A stretch of 64,000 nucleotides of DNA from Kingdonia uniflora (Eukaryota; Streptophyta; Magnoliopsida; Ranunculales; Circaeasteraceae): NCBI GenBank assembly GCA_014058105.1, contig JACGCM010001129.1, forward strand, positions 3,669,001-3,733,000, read 5' to 3'. Both the position numbers and the translations under genes were made by a program. The notes beneath the pieces are model-generated. The model was not told where the DNA came from. It did no database searches and saw only the letters and a program-made list of their open reading frames with translations. Below are positions 48,677-63,722 of this stretch, piece by piece (positions within the stretch are counted from its first letter, which is position 1; each line of letters opens with the position of its first letter).

Positions 48677-48690
48677 GGGTGTTAATAGTA
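48420..48690. repeat. Tandem duplication of target site plus outer MULE terminus
   Basis: TTAATAGTA followed by the outer terminal repeat (AGTTTATACCCCCCACTTGG...GAGGGTTTACCCCC) and a (TA)n tract starts at 48,420 and again at 48,550. A third TTAATAGTA starts at 48,682 and leads into the full element. The units are 130 and 132 bp. Confidence 0.9.
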
Positions 48691-49050
48691 GGGTTTTTTT
48701 AGTTTATACCCCCCACTTGGTTCCTGATAATAGTGTTTACCCCCCATATTTGTTATATGAGGGTTTAGTCCCCCCCCTTTGACTAACAACGATCTTTGAC
48801 TAACGCTGACTCGGTTAAAATTTCTGTTAAGACTATTTTACCCTCACGTGACCTTCAACTTGTTCGACTTTCAATTCGTTCGAGCGACAAGAGTTTCATG
48901 ACAAAAATTTCAGGGGACATGATACTTCGTTCGAACAACAATAATAGTTGTTCGAACGATAAAAGTTTCATGACAAAAATTCTAGGGGACATGATACTTC
49001 GTTCGAACGACATAAAAACTCATTCGAACGAAAAATAAATATAAAAGCTT
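48691..49050. repeat. Left terminal inverted repeat of the MULE
   Basis: Matches 56,090-56,420 in inverted orientation throughout. It contains two TTCGAA pairs (48,930/48,951 and 49,002/49,023) and a TATAAAAG word at its inner end. Confidence 0.9.
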
Positions 49051-49702
49051 ATCTCTTTATCAGTGAGTTCTACTTACCTTCTGTCCAGTGATCTTCATTT
49101 GTCAGTGTCTTCAGCTGAGATAACCACGAGACTCCACAAACACGAAATGAGACAAATAAAACCTTTCAATCTCCCCCTTTGGTTCATTTCGTGACAAATA
49201 AAAACTAAGATGAACACACTACTCTGTAGTACTTCCCAGCTACAGAGTGAGTCTTGACCTTAGAAAGACACCACCCCTTTCTTGAATAGGTTCAATCTCT
49301 GGACCTCATTCCTGTTCTCATTAGATAGTGTGTGACTGAATATCTACACACTAAGCAATCGTTTATGAAACATGTGGAACAAAAAACTTAGAATACAGTC
49401 ACACAAACGAAAAAAAAATTGAACATATAAATCCTATCTCACAAACAAAAAACTTAGAATACAGTCCCACAAACGGAAGAAACAATCAAACAACTACAAT
49501 AAACTATCTAAAAGAAAATAAATGAGATACATCGGATAAACAGATAAACAAAAGGTAGTACTAAATAAATTGATAAAGTTAGTACAAAGACTCCTATCGC
49601 ACATGCTCTCAAAACAAAAAAATCTCAAAGAGGAACCAGACAAAAGAACCAAAATGGAGAACAGATGTGAGGACACAAATCTAGCTAAGGCACCCTGTGC
49701 AG

Positions 49703-50856
49703 TCAGGCATCTCCAGAATCATACTCAAACTTCTGTGGCTCCCTGGATCGGATGAAGACCCCTAGCATCTGTCTCAATAGTCTCCAGTCCTCAATAGTCC
49801 CCAGACGTCCCTCAATAGCACCCAATCTAGTCGACACCGTCTGAAGCATGCTCCCAATACTCTGAAGAGAAAATACCTCCTGAGGCTGTACAACTGAGCT
49901 AGAAGAACCTATGTGCTCTCCTGGAGGAGCAGGCTCAGAAGGTAACACAAGAGGAAGATGAGATACACTCTTGTGACAGTTACTCGCATCCAAATTTTTA
50001 GTTTTGGTATCCTCAGGTTCATTTGGAAATACCTTGTAGCCAGCAACAGTAAGAATTGCCATAACAAGTCGAGCAAACGGTAATGAACTCCAAGTCGCCG
50101 TTTTGGTGCTCGCATCAATCATCTCCTTAATGATGATATTAGGTAGATCTAGCTCAATATCATTCTTGAATGCATAAAGAAAAACCTTCATCCGCTCAGA
50201 TAGTTCATTCTTTTGAGATCGCAGAATAATGTTCGTAATAGCTATGCTATGTACGAGGCGAGACTCATCATCTAACATCTTTTGGGAAACAATACCCGAT
50301 CCAGTATATAGACGATGCTGAGCTGTGATGTCAATAACCATATCAGGCAGCGCAAAAGAATAAGAACCCCATCCTCCTCAAACTCCCCCTCAGAAGTAGC
50401 AGCAGGCCATGGATAGTACGATGTTGGCCAAATACATCTCGGAACCTCAACGTACTGAGAAGGATAGAAATCCAAAATAGCGTAGATACTGTCCCTAGTG
50501 ACTGTGAACGTGGTGCCATCAATAGTGACGAAGAAATTTCGACTATATAGTGTGCGGACATGCTCAAGTTGTAGAGTAGCATAGAATAATCGAACAATCC
50601 TCGGGTAGACCTTACCAGAAGGAGTAAGAATCTTGGTCCAATTTCTTCCTCTAAATTTTGTAAACACCCGTGCATATCCTGCATTAACCTCAGAAATACT
50701 CTTGATGTCAACAATCTATTCATTCACAATTGGCCGATCTCGAAAGCCTTTGCCAGTAGCCCAGTATACAGGGTTATCACTAACCCTTTGGCCATCAAGA
50801 ATTCCAGTATCATCGGAGCGTGGCCTCTTTGTTCCTCCCCGTACCTTTGGAGCCAT
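49703..50856 (-). pseudogene. Second MULE gene: 'putative plant transposon protein' domain
   Basis: From ATG at 50,856 the product begins MAPKVRGGTKRPRSDDTGIL, has an in-frame TAG at 50,716, then reads VFTKFRGRNWTKILTPSGKV, VRLFYATLQLEH, SRNFFVTIDGTTFTVTRDSI and PSQYVEVPRCIWP. A frameshift near 50,345 moves to the frame MVIDITAQHRLYTGSGIVSQ, HSIAITNIILR, LDLPNIIIKEMIDAS and LPFARLVMAILTVAG, and the protein ends at 49,703. This pattern matches the large plant transposon-protein family (Transposase_32 type) of unknown function. The C-terminal part has a possible coiled coil (LQSIGSMLQTVSTRLGAIEG). It is downstream of, and in the same direction as, the transposase gene, with its own promoter-like region. 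Confidence 0.7.
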
Positions 50857-51560
50857 AGCGAATACTCAAAGAAATTTGTCTGCAACACCAACAATACCAA
50901 ACCAAAGAATCCAATACCCCAAGTAACAACTACTTCCACCAACAGTATGCCAATAATCAAACCCAAAACTTGCAATAAACAATCCACCACCTCCCCAAAC
51001 TTAACCAAAATGGTTAAGCAGGGAAACCCAAACAAGCATAATCTCAACCCAAAACCTGCAGTAATCAAATCCTAACTCCAAGCCCCAATTCTTTTCCAAT
51101 TATGTTCAACAGTGCACTCAACCAATCAAGCAATTCTTCAAACACACAAAAATAAATCACCTTGACCAAACAGTAAAAATATAATTCCAAATTCCAACAA
51201 TGCACACAATTCTTACAATCACAGAGATGCAATAATCAACTAAGGGAATTCCTCGTACAGTTCTAACCCAATTTGTCCAAAGAATCATCATAGAGAAAAA
51301 CTAGGGCACAAACAACACGGAGAACAAAACTTACCAAATTGAAATCCACTCAACGAATTGAAGTTGGAGGAGGAGGGAAGATAGCAATTTCAACGACTTC
51401 CTTTCCAATCAAGACCCAATCAATAAGCTTAGAGCAACAATGGTGAAGTGCAGTTGAGAGAGAGAGATAAAAATTAAACCAAATTTATTTTATAAAACAG
51501 CCAAACCCGAGACTCGTTCGAACGACAAGATAAGTCGTTCGAACGAAATATAATTTTTTC
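50857..51560 (-). promoter_or_regulatory. Promoter, 5' UTR and leader intron of the second MULE gene
   Basis: On -: a TTCGAA pair (51,517 and 51,538), then TTTATAAAATAAAT (about 51,487-51,500) as TATA box, a CT-rich leader (51,455-51,470), CACTTCACCATTGTTGCTC, and a GTAAGT donor at about 51,331 (AATTTGGTAAGT). The same order is found upstream of the transposase gene at 55,920-56,140, so the leader intron is likely shared. Confidence 0.6.
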
Positions 51561-52029
51561 CAAAAAAAATACACTGCAGCTTGGAAATGGATGAAACAAA
51601 GGAAGTAATGGATGAAAAAGAAGAAGTGGATGAAAGAAAGAAAAACTATATATTCTACAAGAACACAAATTGATCCACAAAAAGCTCTATATTCACAAAA
51701 AACTATATATACATCCACAAAAAAAAATTGTATATACATACACAAAGCACCACTAAATGCATTCAAAAGTTAAATATGTCATCAACCCTAGCTCCACCAC
51801 TAAATCCATTTTCTTCTAGGTTGAACAAATTCTTTCTTGTAGGGATTTGAACTTGAAGCTTGAGCTTGAGACTGTTGGTTTTGTGACTGCCTTGGAGATC
51901 TTACTTGTGATTGAGAAACTTGTGTATCACCTTATGAATGCCTTGGAGCTTGAGAAGTAGATATTTGAGTAACACCTTCTGACTGCCTTGAAGCTTGAAA
52001 AGTTTGCTTTGTTCTACCCCTAGCTCTAC

Positions 52030-52290
52030 CTTCCCTTGTACCAGTTCTGCTTCTAACATTCTCTCCTCCAGTTCTTCCTCCCACTGTATTTCTTCCAGTC
52101 CTCCCTCCACCTCTAGTTTTTCCTCTATGTCCACCTCCCCTTGCACCAGTCCTTCCTCCCACTGTATTTCTTCCAGTGCTCACTCTACCTCTAGTTTTTC
52201 CTCTATCTCCACTTCCTCTTGCACTAGTCCTTCCTCCCACTGTATTTCTTCCAGTCCTCCCTCCACTTCTAGTTCTACCTGCATCTCTCT
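52030..52290 (-). repeat. Gly/Arg/Thr-rich tandem repeat in the transposase tail
   Basis: Three units of about 78 bp (26 codons) each contain TGRNTVGGRT and RGKTRG, in frame with the transposase C-terminus. Confidence 0.8.
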
Positions 52291-55200
52291 CACCTCCTGC
52301 ATCTACTTGTAAGCTAATATTTATCATAAAATTAGCCCTACTGGTATTTGTGTCTTGCCTTTGTCTAGTTCTAACCACTCTTGGTGTTGGTACTACAGGT
52401 GGACCCTTACATGTTGTTTTGTTATGACCAAAGCATCCACATGTACCACATCTTTTATGAGGCATTTTTTCATCTGGATCATGTATCCTTTCTTTTCTTG
52501 GCCTTCCAAGTTCTCTCACTAATGGTGGTGGTAAAAAGTAAGGAGGTTGAGGCTGTATGGACATAAACAAACAAAAAAAACTTTAAGAAAACATATGGTA
52601 TTGGGACATATAAGAGTTAATTATGATAAAGTTATACTTGTCCCCACTCTGAAGGATTAACCACAAGATATATAGCATCTTTGTATGTCTTCACATATGA
52701 AGACATTTTGTGATATTCAGAGACAAAACTGCCAGTTAACCAAGCATTGTCACATATGGACATATTAGACATTGAAATAACATTAAAAGTACTTTAACAT
52801 GGAAATACTACTAATAAATACTTACTTGGCCCATGAATATCTATAAGAAACTATAACAGACACAACATGGACACATGAAAGTCCAGTAACCTGCCACTCA
52901 TGACAATCACATTCATGTGTCCTTAAATTAACTCTCCATCTCTGCCCACTCACTGCAATTGCAACATATTGGCCAGTTATACCTTGGCCAGTATTACCAT
53001 CCCCCTTCTTAGTCCCTTCAATCCTATATTGACCATACTGTCTCTTTAGCTTATCAAAATGTGTTTGTGCTCTAGGCACTAACACTAAACTTGCATTTAG
53101 AGAAGCATAGCAATTATATATTACCAAATTGTAAATTAATTAAGTTAATCTTACATTTTTCTTCCCAGTCCTTTGCTTTTTGTCTCCTATCAAACATTAA
53201 TTTCATCAACATTAAGTTCAATTTCTCTAGTACTTTATGAAGTGGTTTATCCCTGATCTTAAGAATCCAGTTGTTGAAAGACTCAGAAAAATTATTTGTG
53301 ATATGTTCACACTTAGCAGTCATGTGCTGATGGGTTGTCTAGCTTCAGTTCATCTAACAGATTCTTCTTTTTTACCTGTTTATATGTTTTTGCTGCTTTC
53401 CAAACCAAACTCTCCAAATGTGTACCCCTGTAGACCTTTTTCATATTCTTATACATGTGTCTGAAACAAAACCTGCCATAACACACTAATAATAGCTCAA
53501 GTACTTGTGGTTTGAAAAAAAAAGAAAAAAGAAGAAAAAAGAAAAAGAAGTTATACCTGTGGTTTACAAATGAAAATATGTTTGCAACTGCATCAATAAG
53601 TCATTTCTGCCTATCTGAGATAAAAATCAACTTTGTATTATGCAGAACAAAATAGGGATGCATCATCTGCAGAAATGAGTGTCATGTGTCTTTACACTCA
53701 GACCTACAAAATTATACTCCTAATGGGAAGAGTCTATTATTACCATCCAATCCAATAGCTGATAGGCACACACCCCCATATTTACCCTTAAGAAAACATC
53801 CATCTAAGCCAACAACAGGTCTGCAACCATTAAGAAATCCATCAATACTTGCCTTAAACATCACATATGTCCCAGTCCACTGGCTAGTATCATGGTCTTT
53901 GCTAACAACAGCTATGTTCCCAGGATTTGAATGTAATATCTGCAGACACAACTCTGGTTGCATGATGTATCCCTCATCATATGAACCTACTATCTTCTCC
54001 TTGCAGATTGACCAAACATTCCAGGCTGTATAATATGAAATGTCTACACCAAATTGTGTTGATATCAAGTCTTGGATACCAACAGGTGTAATAGTCCTCA
54101 CAGACCTCATCACTGACTCAACTTGTTTGGACACCCAAGTAACATTTGCCAATTTGTTCTTAGCTCCACTACTGCAAGTATGCTTAAGGTTACCAATTTT
54201 TCTTAAACTGAATGTGTAACCATCAGTAGTCATCCTGGCATAAAACATCCATTCACAGTTTTCATCAATGCAAAACAATCTAACCCCGTAATTTTTATTT
54301 TTTTTCTTGATAATAATCAAACTTATTCATTATTGACCATTGTCTAATGTATGCCCTGGATTCATACACAGTTGCCCACTCCATCCCAACTCTTAACTTA
54401 CCATAAGTAGGTTGAGGAGGTACACTATGAACTGCATCCTCTTCTTCAGCAAAGATGTTATCATACTCCTTAGCTAGATCTCTAAACTCAAGATCACATC
54501 TGCCTATGTTTTCCTGAGTGAGACCATCATCACCATCTTGAGATGTATGTGTAGAGTAGTAGCCTTCTTCTGTATTTAGATTGTCTAGATCTAATTATGC
54601 CCAATTATCAGTGTTTACACCCATATCCCCAACTCCTCCACGATGCTCTCCGTCAACAGTGTTTCCACTCATATCCTCACCTCCTTCGCCAACAGTGTTT
54701 CCACCCACATCAGTATTTTCTACAATAACCTCATCATTACTAAAATATAATGGTGAAAGCTCATCTAATGCCTCTTCAAGTAGCTCAGATGGTCTTGTTT
54801 TTTTAGTTTTTGGTTCACTCCTTGTTGTACTTTCCTTTTTTCTCTTCCCTTTATAAACTTGTTCTTGATCTTGAACTCGTTCTGGAACTTGGACTTCAAC
54901 TTGAACTTGTTCTACATCTTCTTCATCAACCAATTTCAAAAAAGTTTTTTTTCTTCTTTAACCTTGGCTTTGTGACTAGCTTTTTTGTTCTTTGAGCTTG
55001 AATATTAGAAACAATAGGCTCCACAATAGGTTCAACCTGAGTTGCAATCTCTTAAATAAGAGCATCATCATCACTATCAATTAAAAGGACTTCAAGAATT
55101 GCATCTAGATTAATGGGGTCAACAATTCCTAAAGGTACCTCATCCATTTGTTCTATATAAAAGTGAATCCCACAGGCTTTCTACATCACTCATCTTCCAC

Positions 55201-55436
55201 ATTTTGAGTAAATCTGTATCATTTCTCACTAAGAATTTGTTACCAAGATACAATGTCATAACATCTAACACAACACCAGGCTGGAATGTTGCATTCATTT
55301 CAGACATTGTAGAAAAAACAAAGTCTAATAGACCATGGAAATAGAATTGGTCCCCATCAACATTATTTATGTGCTTATGACCATCAACATAGAGGTCATG
55401 GGTATATTCTATATCTCTTCTAGGGTCCTCCCACCT

Positions 55437-55458
55437 TCCCCCCCCCCCCCCCCCCCCA
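55437..55458. repeat. Poly(C) tract in the transposase N-terminus
   Basis: About 20 C on + (poly-Gly on -) right after the conserved HCGG of the PB1-like module. It probably arose by slippage and may vary between copies or reads. Confidence 0.8.
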
Positions 55459-56034
55459 CAATGTAACACCACATGTTTAATAGAATCCATGTTGGTATAT
55501 GGCAACAATTGTTAATACACAACAACATCAAATAATACAAAAATGTAAACTACAAAGAGAGAGAACGCTAAGTGGAGAGACTTACATCTCAAAGTAGTGA
55601 GAAATCAGTTGTTATAAACCCATGGCAACTCTCCACACTATGAGAATCTTGATCACAAAGTGGGCAGCCTTTAACCTGCAAGAAACACATATATACAAAA
55701 TCAACATTCAACCCCATTATACAACTTCTACCAAGGTTTCACATCAAACATTAAGTAAAACTCACATCAAACATTTAACCCAATATGCAACAGCAGTTCC
55801 ACAAACTCAATAATGCAATCACTCACACACCCAACAATCAACAACCACACCAGTTCCACAAATCCAACAATGCAAGCACCCAACAAACCCAACAAGGAGA
55901 GAGAGAGAGATCAAAGCAAAACTTACCAAATTGGAAAACCACACTTCGAATTGGAGGTGGTGAAGCAGTGAAACTAACGAGAGGTAGAGGAGAATCGCAG
56001 TGGAGGTGAAGGAACTCGAGGCTGAACAACAATG

Positions 56035-56057
56035 GTGAGAGAGAGAGAGAGAGAGAG
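56035..56057. repeat. (GA)n microsatellite in the transposase leader
   Basis: About 11 GA units; on - this is the CT-rich leader after the TATA box. Confidence 0.85.
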
Positions 56058-56089
56058 CTTGAACAAACATGAGCAATAATGGTGAAGTG

Positions 56090-56420
56090 AGGAGCTTTTA
56101 TATTTATTTTTCGTTCGAACGAGTTTTCATGTCGTTCGAACGAAGTATTATGTCCCCTGGAATTTTTGTCATTAAACTCTTGTCGTTCGAACGACTATTA
56201 TTGTCGTTCGAATGAATTGAAAGTCGAACGAGTTGAAGGTCACATGTTTCTCACATGAGGGTAAAATAGTCTTAACAAAATTTTTAACCGAGTCAGCGTT
56301 AGTCAAAGATCGTTGACTAACAGTCAATTGCCAAATGGGGGGTAAACCCTCATAAATAACAAATATGAGGGGTAAACACTATTATCAGGAACAAAGTGGG
56401 GGGTATAAACTAAAAAACTC
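56090..56420. repeat. Right terminal inverted repeat and transposase promoter of the MULE
   Basis: Contains TTCGAA pairs at 56,114/56,135 and 56,186/56,207. On - the inner end reads AAATATAAAAGCTCC, a TATA box facing the transposase gene, followed by a CT-rich leader. Confidence 0.85.
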
Positions 56421-56429
56421 TTAATAGTA

Positions 56430-57760
56430 TAATTAACTTCTAATTAAAAATGTTAATTTGTCTCTATATTTTTTTAAATAGTAACCCATGGCCTAAAATA
56501 GAGTATTTTATTCTCCGCACAAACCAAGAGAGATTTTTATTTCCCCCTTGTTTCTTAACGTTGTAAAGGCCGAAGAAAATCTTTAAGTGTGAACTTAGGT
56601 TAGGGTTTTGCTTAGAATGAGTGTAAGTAAAAAAAAAATTTTGATTTTCATGTAACGATTCTTTAAGATTTTACCTTTTCAGAAACATTATATTTTGTTA
56701 ACGAATCGGTTCATACTGGGTTAGGATCGACCAAATTACTAACAGATCGGGTTAGGATCTCCAATTTATTGGTCCTATAGAATTCGAATCGGGTTAGGAC
56801 CAAGAGTGTTTCTTAACGGATCGGACTAGAATCATAACAGATCCTAGTGCACTCCAGTCCATTGACACCATCTCTAAACAAAAAAATAGCTTCTATAGAC
56901 ATTACCACTACACATTTGCGCATTTTCACATTTTCGATAATTGCAACTTGGTCAATGGATTCAGCAATACTTTACTGTTCCAAGATATCAGTGATTCTCA
57001 TCCGACAAAATCTAGATTGGGAGCATATACAGTTACGCAACTCTCTCTTTCTAATAGTTCTGACACTTGTACACGTGGCGTCATCTGTATTGCCAAATGT
57101 AGAACGCGAGTCTACTTTTTATCTGTCAGACGCAACCCACTAATACGTACCCGAGGAGGACCACATCTTTGTCTCTCTCGTGCTTCGCCACTCACATCAC
57201 AATATGGTGCACGTTTAAAATGATTTCATTTATTGTGGATCAACTGTTTCGGTCCTAGAGATAGCACAGCACAAAACATGTCCAGGTACCTAGAGATACG
57301 CGCAAGGTACATTTCAGTTCTTCGGAACCGTATACAGGTCTAAAATCAACACACATTTTGCTTGCAGGGACCTCCAACTCCAACAACTATTGTTCTGAAA
57401 AATTAACCATCAAATGTTGTTTTATCAAAATTGGTGCACTAGGGCATAATAATCACAGAGGGAGACTTCTACAGGTCGAATTGGCTGGTTTTGGACTGGG
57501 ATATGTTACTGTGCGTTTCAAGGATGAAGGCACGGTTAGAATACAACCCATAAAAACAAATAGTTAGGTTAGGTTAAACATTAGATTATCTCATTTAATA
57601 ATGAAGAATCTAGCTTCAGCCGAGAACTAAGTTCAACAGAACTGGAAATTGCCTCAAACCTACACATGGATAAATCCGATTCTTTTGGTACTGGAAGAAA
57701 CTAAATCTATGATTCTATAAACCACAAAAATGCTCGATATCAAGGGCTGCTGGGAAATTC
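56430..57760. other. Region between MULE and cyclophilin; decayed, unidentified coding-like pieces
   Basis: 56,690-56,840 is the right part of the CCGATCCGTTA-rich element split by the MULE. 56,948-57,223 and 57,358-57,567 are open on + (TKSRLGAYTVTQLSLSNSS; HNNHRGRLLQVELAGFGLGY) but match no family I know. The 3' UTR of the cyclophilin lies at the right end. Confidence 0.4.
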
Positions 57761-62237
<4,477 letters not shown>

Positions 62238-62468
62238 CTGAAAAATCAGTTCAAAGTGACGGTCATAAATATGATGCCGTGTCTCTGATTAGAAATTCGG
62301 CATACATAAAAATATAGCAGGGAAACCTATGAAATTCAGTTTATTTTATCAACAGTTTGTCTATGAACTCTACAACATCAAAAAGTAGGTGTAAAAAACA
62401 AATTAAAAAGTTCGAAAAGGTATTTTTTTTGTATTACTAAATTATGAATAAATGGAATAGTGTGAGTC
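62238..62468. other. Upstream intron of the cyclophilin gene, no gene seen
   Basis: AT-rich DNA before the acceptor at 62,238-62,239. Confidence 0.5.
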
Positions 62469-62648
62469 TAGGTAACAACGACACTTCACTTTTAAAAAAT
62501 AAAACGTGTCCAACACCCCGATACTTGGACAGACACTCGGACACACGTGCCCAAAACTATTTACAAAACATTTCTCTATTTCCTTCCGTTTCCAACACCC
62601 CGTACCCGTGTCGGACCACGACACCCATATCTGTGTTTTTGTTACCTA
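62469..62648. mobile_element. hAT-like MITE, about 180 bp
   Basis: Inverted ends TAGGTAACAACGACAC and (on -) TAGGTAACAAAAACACAG. Inside are GTGTCCAACACCCCG and GTGTCGGACCACGACACC, words typical of a common plant hAT MITE. The 8-bp flanks TGTGAGTC and TGTGTGAC match at 6 of 8 positions. Confidence 0.65.
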
Positions 62649-63051
62649 GTGTGTGACATGTTATACTTTCCTATTTAGGTTAAGTCTTTAGAACAATCTA
62701 TTGTCTTGAATAGAATGTGTTAACATTTACCACTCAGAGGGCAATAATGGTGGAAGAGCTAGGAAAAAAAGGAAAAAAAGGAATTTTAGGCACTTCCAAG
62801 GGAATGCTAGACCTGTTTTAGTGGCGTTAAAGCTCTTTTCTTTTTGGTTAAGATAAAAAATTCAGAGTCTTTAACTTCTTATTTCGTAGCTCTGCTACAA
62901 CTGCTGGTGTCTTAGAAAACTGGGGTATTTCAATCAGAGCTCTACTCAAATGATCTCATGAGTCATGGCTTCATTCTCATCAGTTTCCATATGGAACAGT
63001 GATAGCTTTATTATTGGATTCAGATAGCTTTAAGATGAATAATGGGGAGTC
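62649..63051. other. No gene seen
   Basis: A + strand ATG at about 62,967 gives MASFSSVSIW..., superficially like a transit peptide, but it is on the wrong strand for the cyclophilin and stops within 21 codons. Confidence 0.4.
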
Positions 63052-63722
63052 CTATGTTGCGGGGAAGCGTGTTTCCCCTTATCTGGAAACCCGCTTGGGA
63101 AATGGGTGCGATTCGGTTTTCCCTAATTCGGGAAACGTTGGGGAAACATTTGTGATCCGCGTTTCGATTCGACAGTGATTCACATTATGATTCGATTGTG
63201 ATTCGGTTTGAGAAACGCCTATAATTTGATTTTTGATTCACGTGATTCGTATATCGAAGTGATTTTTTATTCTATCCGAAACTTTTGCGATTCGTAATCG
63301 AAGGGATTGTGAAACGATAATGTACGTGATTGGATGCTCTTATACCCACAAAGGGAAAAACACACACACAAACCTATAGATGCCATTTTATAACGAAATC
63401 TAGGTAAGAAAAGAAGCATTAAGCACAATTAGCCTATTTGATTTTCTTCCCTCTGTACTACATTAACAAATATTATTTATTCAAATACCTTTATCTCTTT
63501 ACTATCAAAGTGTATCATACCTTACTTATTTTTACGCTTCTTACTTGTTTCCTATTTCGTTTTTTTCGAACGCTTCACACTTGTTTTCCACTCGCATCAC
63601 ATTTCGCTTCAATTGTCAAATAGGTTTCCCGTTTCCTGAATCATGCTTAAAAAATAATGGACGTTTCCTGCTTCCGTTTCTCGTATCGTTTCTCGTACCC
63701 GCTTCACTTTCAAGTAACATAG
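63052..63722. mobile_element. hAT-like MITE, 671 bp
   Basis: Ends CTATGTTGCGGGGAAGCG and (on -) CTATGTTACTTGAAAGTGAA; CTATGTT is a frequent hAT MITE start. The 8-bp flanks GGGGAGTC (63,044-63,051) and GGTGAGTC (63,723-63,730) differ at one base. The interior is rich in GATTCG and GGGAAAC/CGTTTCC words. No coding frame. Confidence 0.78.

Larger units (their letters stand above)
51933..55494 (-). pseudogene. MuDR-type transposase of the two-gene MULE
   Basis: In order on -: an N-terminal PB1-like module (HVVLHCGG..., 55,140-55,494) interrupted by a run of about 18 C on +; an acidic/basic linker with TKKTRPSELLEEALDEL; the MuDR lead (RVGMEWATVYESRAYIRQW); a zinc-ribbon-like segment (VRLFCIDENCEWMFYAR...HTC); the DDE core (CRPVVGLDGCFLKGKYGGVC with the first Asp; KLIFISDRQK with the second); a probable intron after FVNHR (about 53,470-53,560); ITNNFSESFNNWILKIRDKP; a SWIM finger (CDCHEWQVTGLSCVHV, 52,822-53,127); a GRPRKER AT-hook-like patch; a CX2CX4HX4C knuckle (CGTCGCFGHNKTTC); and a Gly/Arg/Thr repeat tail. 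Several stops make it inactive. Confidence 0.87.
48691..56420 (-). mobile_element. Two-gene Mutator-like element, 7.7 kb, exact 9-bp TSD
   Basis: Terminal inverted repeats of about 330-360 bp (48,691-49,050 and 56,090-56,420) begin G(G/A)GTTTTTTTAGTTTATACC. Both contain ACTAACGCTGACTCGGTTAA, ACTATTTTACCCTCA, AGGGGACAT and several CGTTCGAACGA palindromes. The target duplication TTAATAGTA is exact (48,682-48,690 and 56,421-56,429). Inside are a MuDR-type transposase gene and a second plant-transposon gene, both on - and both broken. 49,051-49,702 is untranslated and repeat-poor. Confidence 0.93.

Noticed and set aside
56948..57567. Host gene between the MULE and the cyclophilin
   Set aside because: Short frames without a domain, start context or splice structure; kept only as an unidentified remnant.
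62960..63025. MASFSSVS... as the cyclophilin transit-peptide start
   Set aside because: On the opposite strand to the gene and stopped after about 21 codons.
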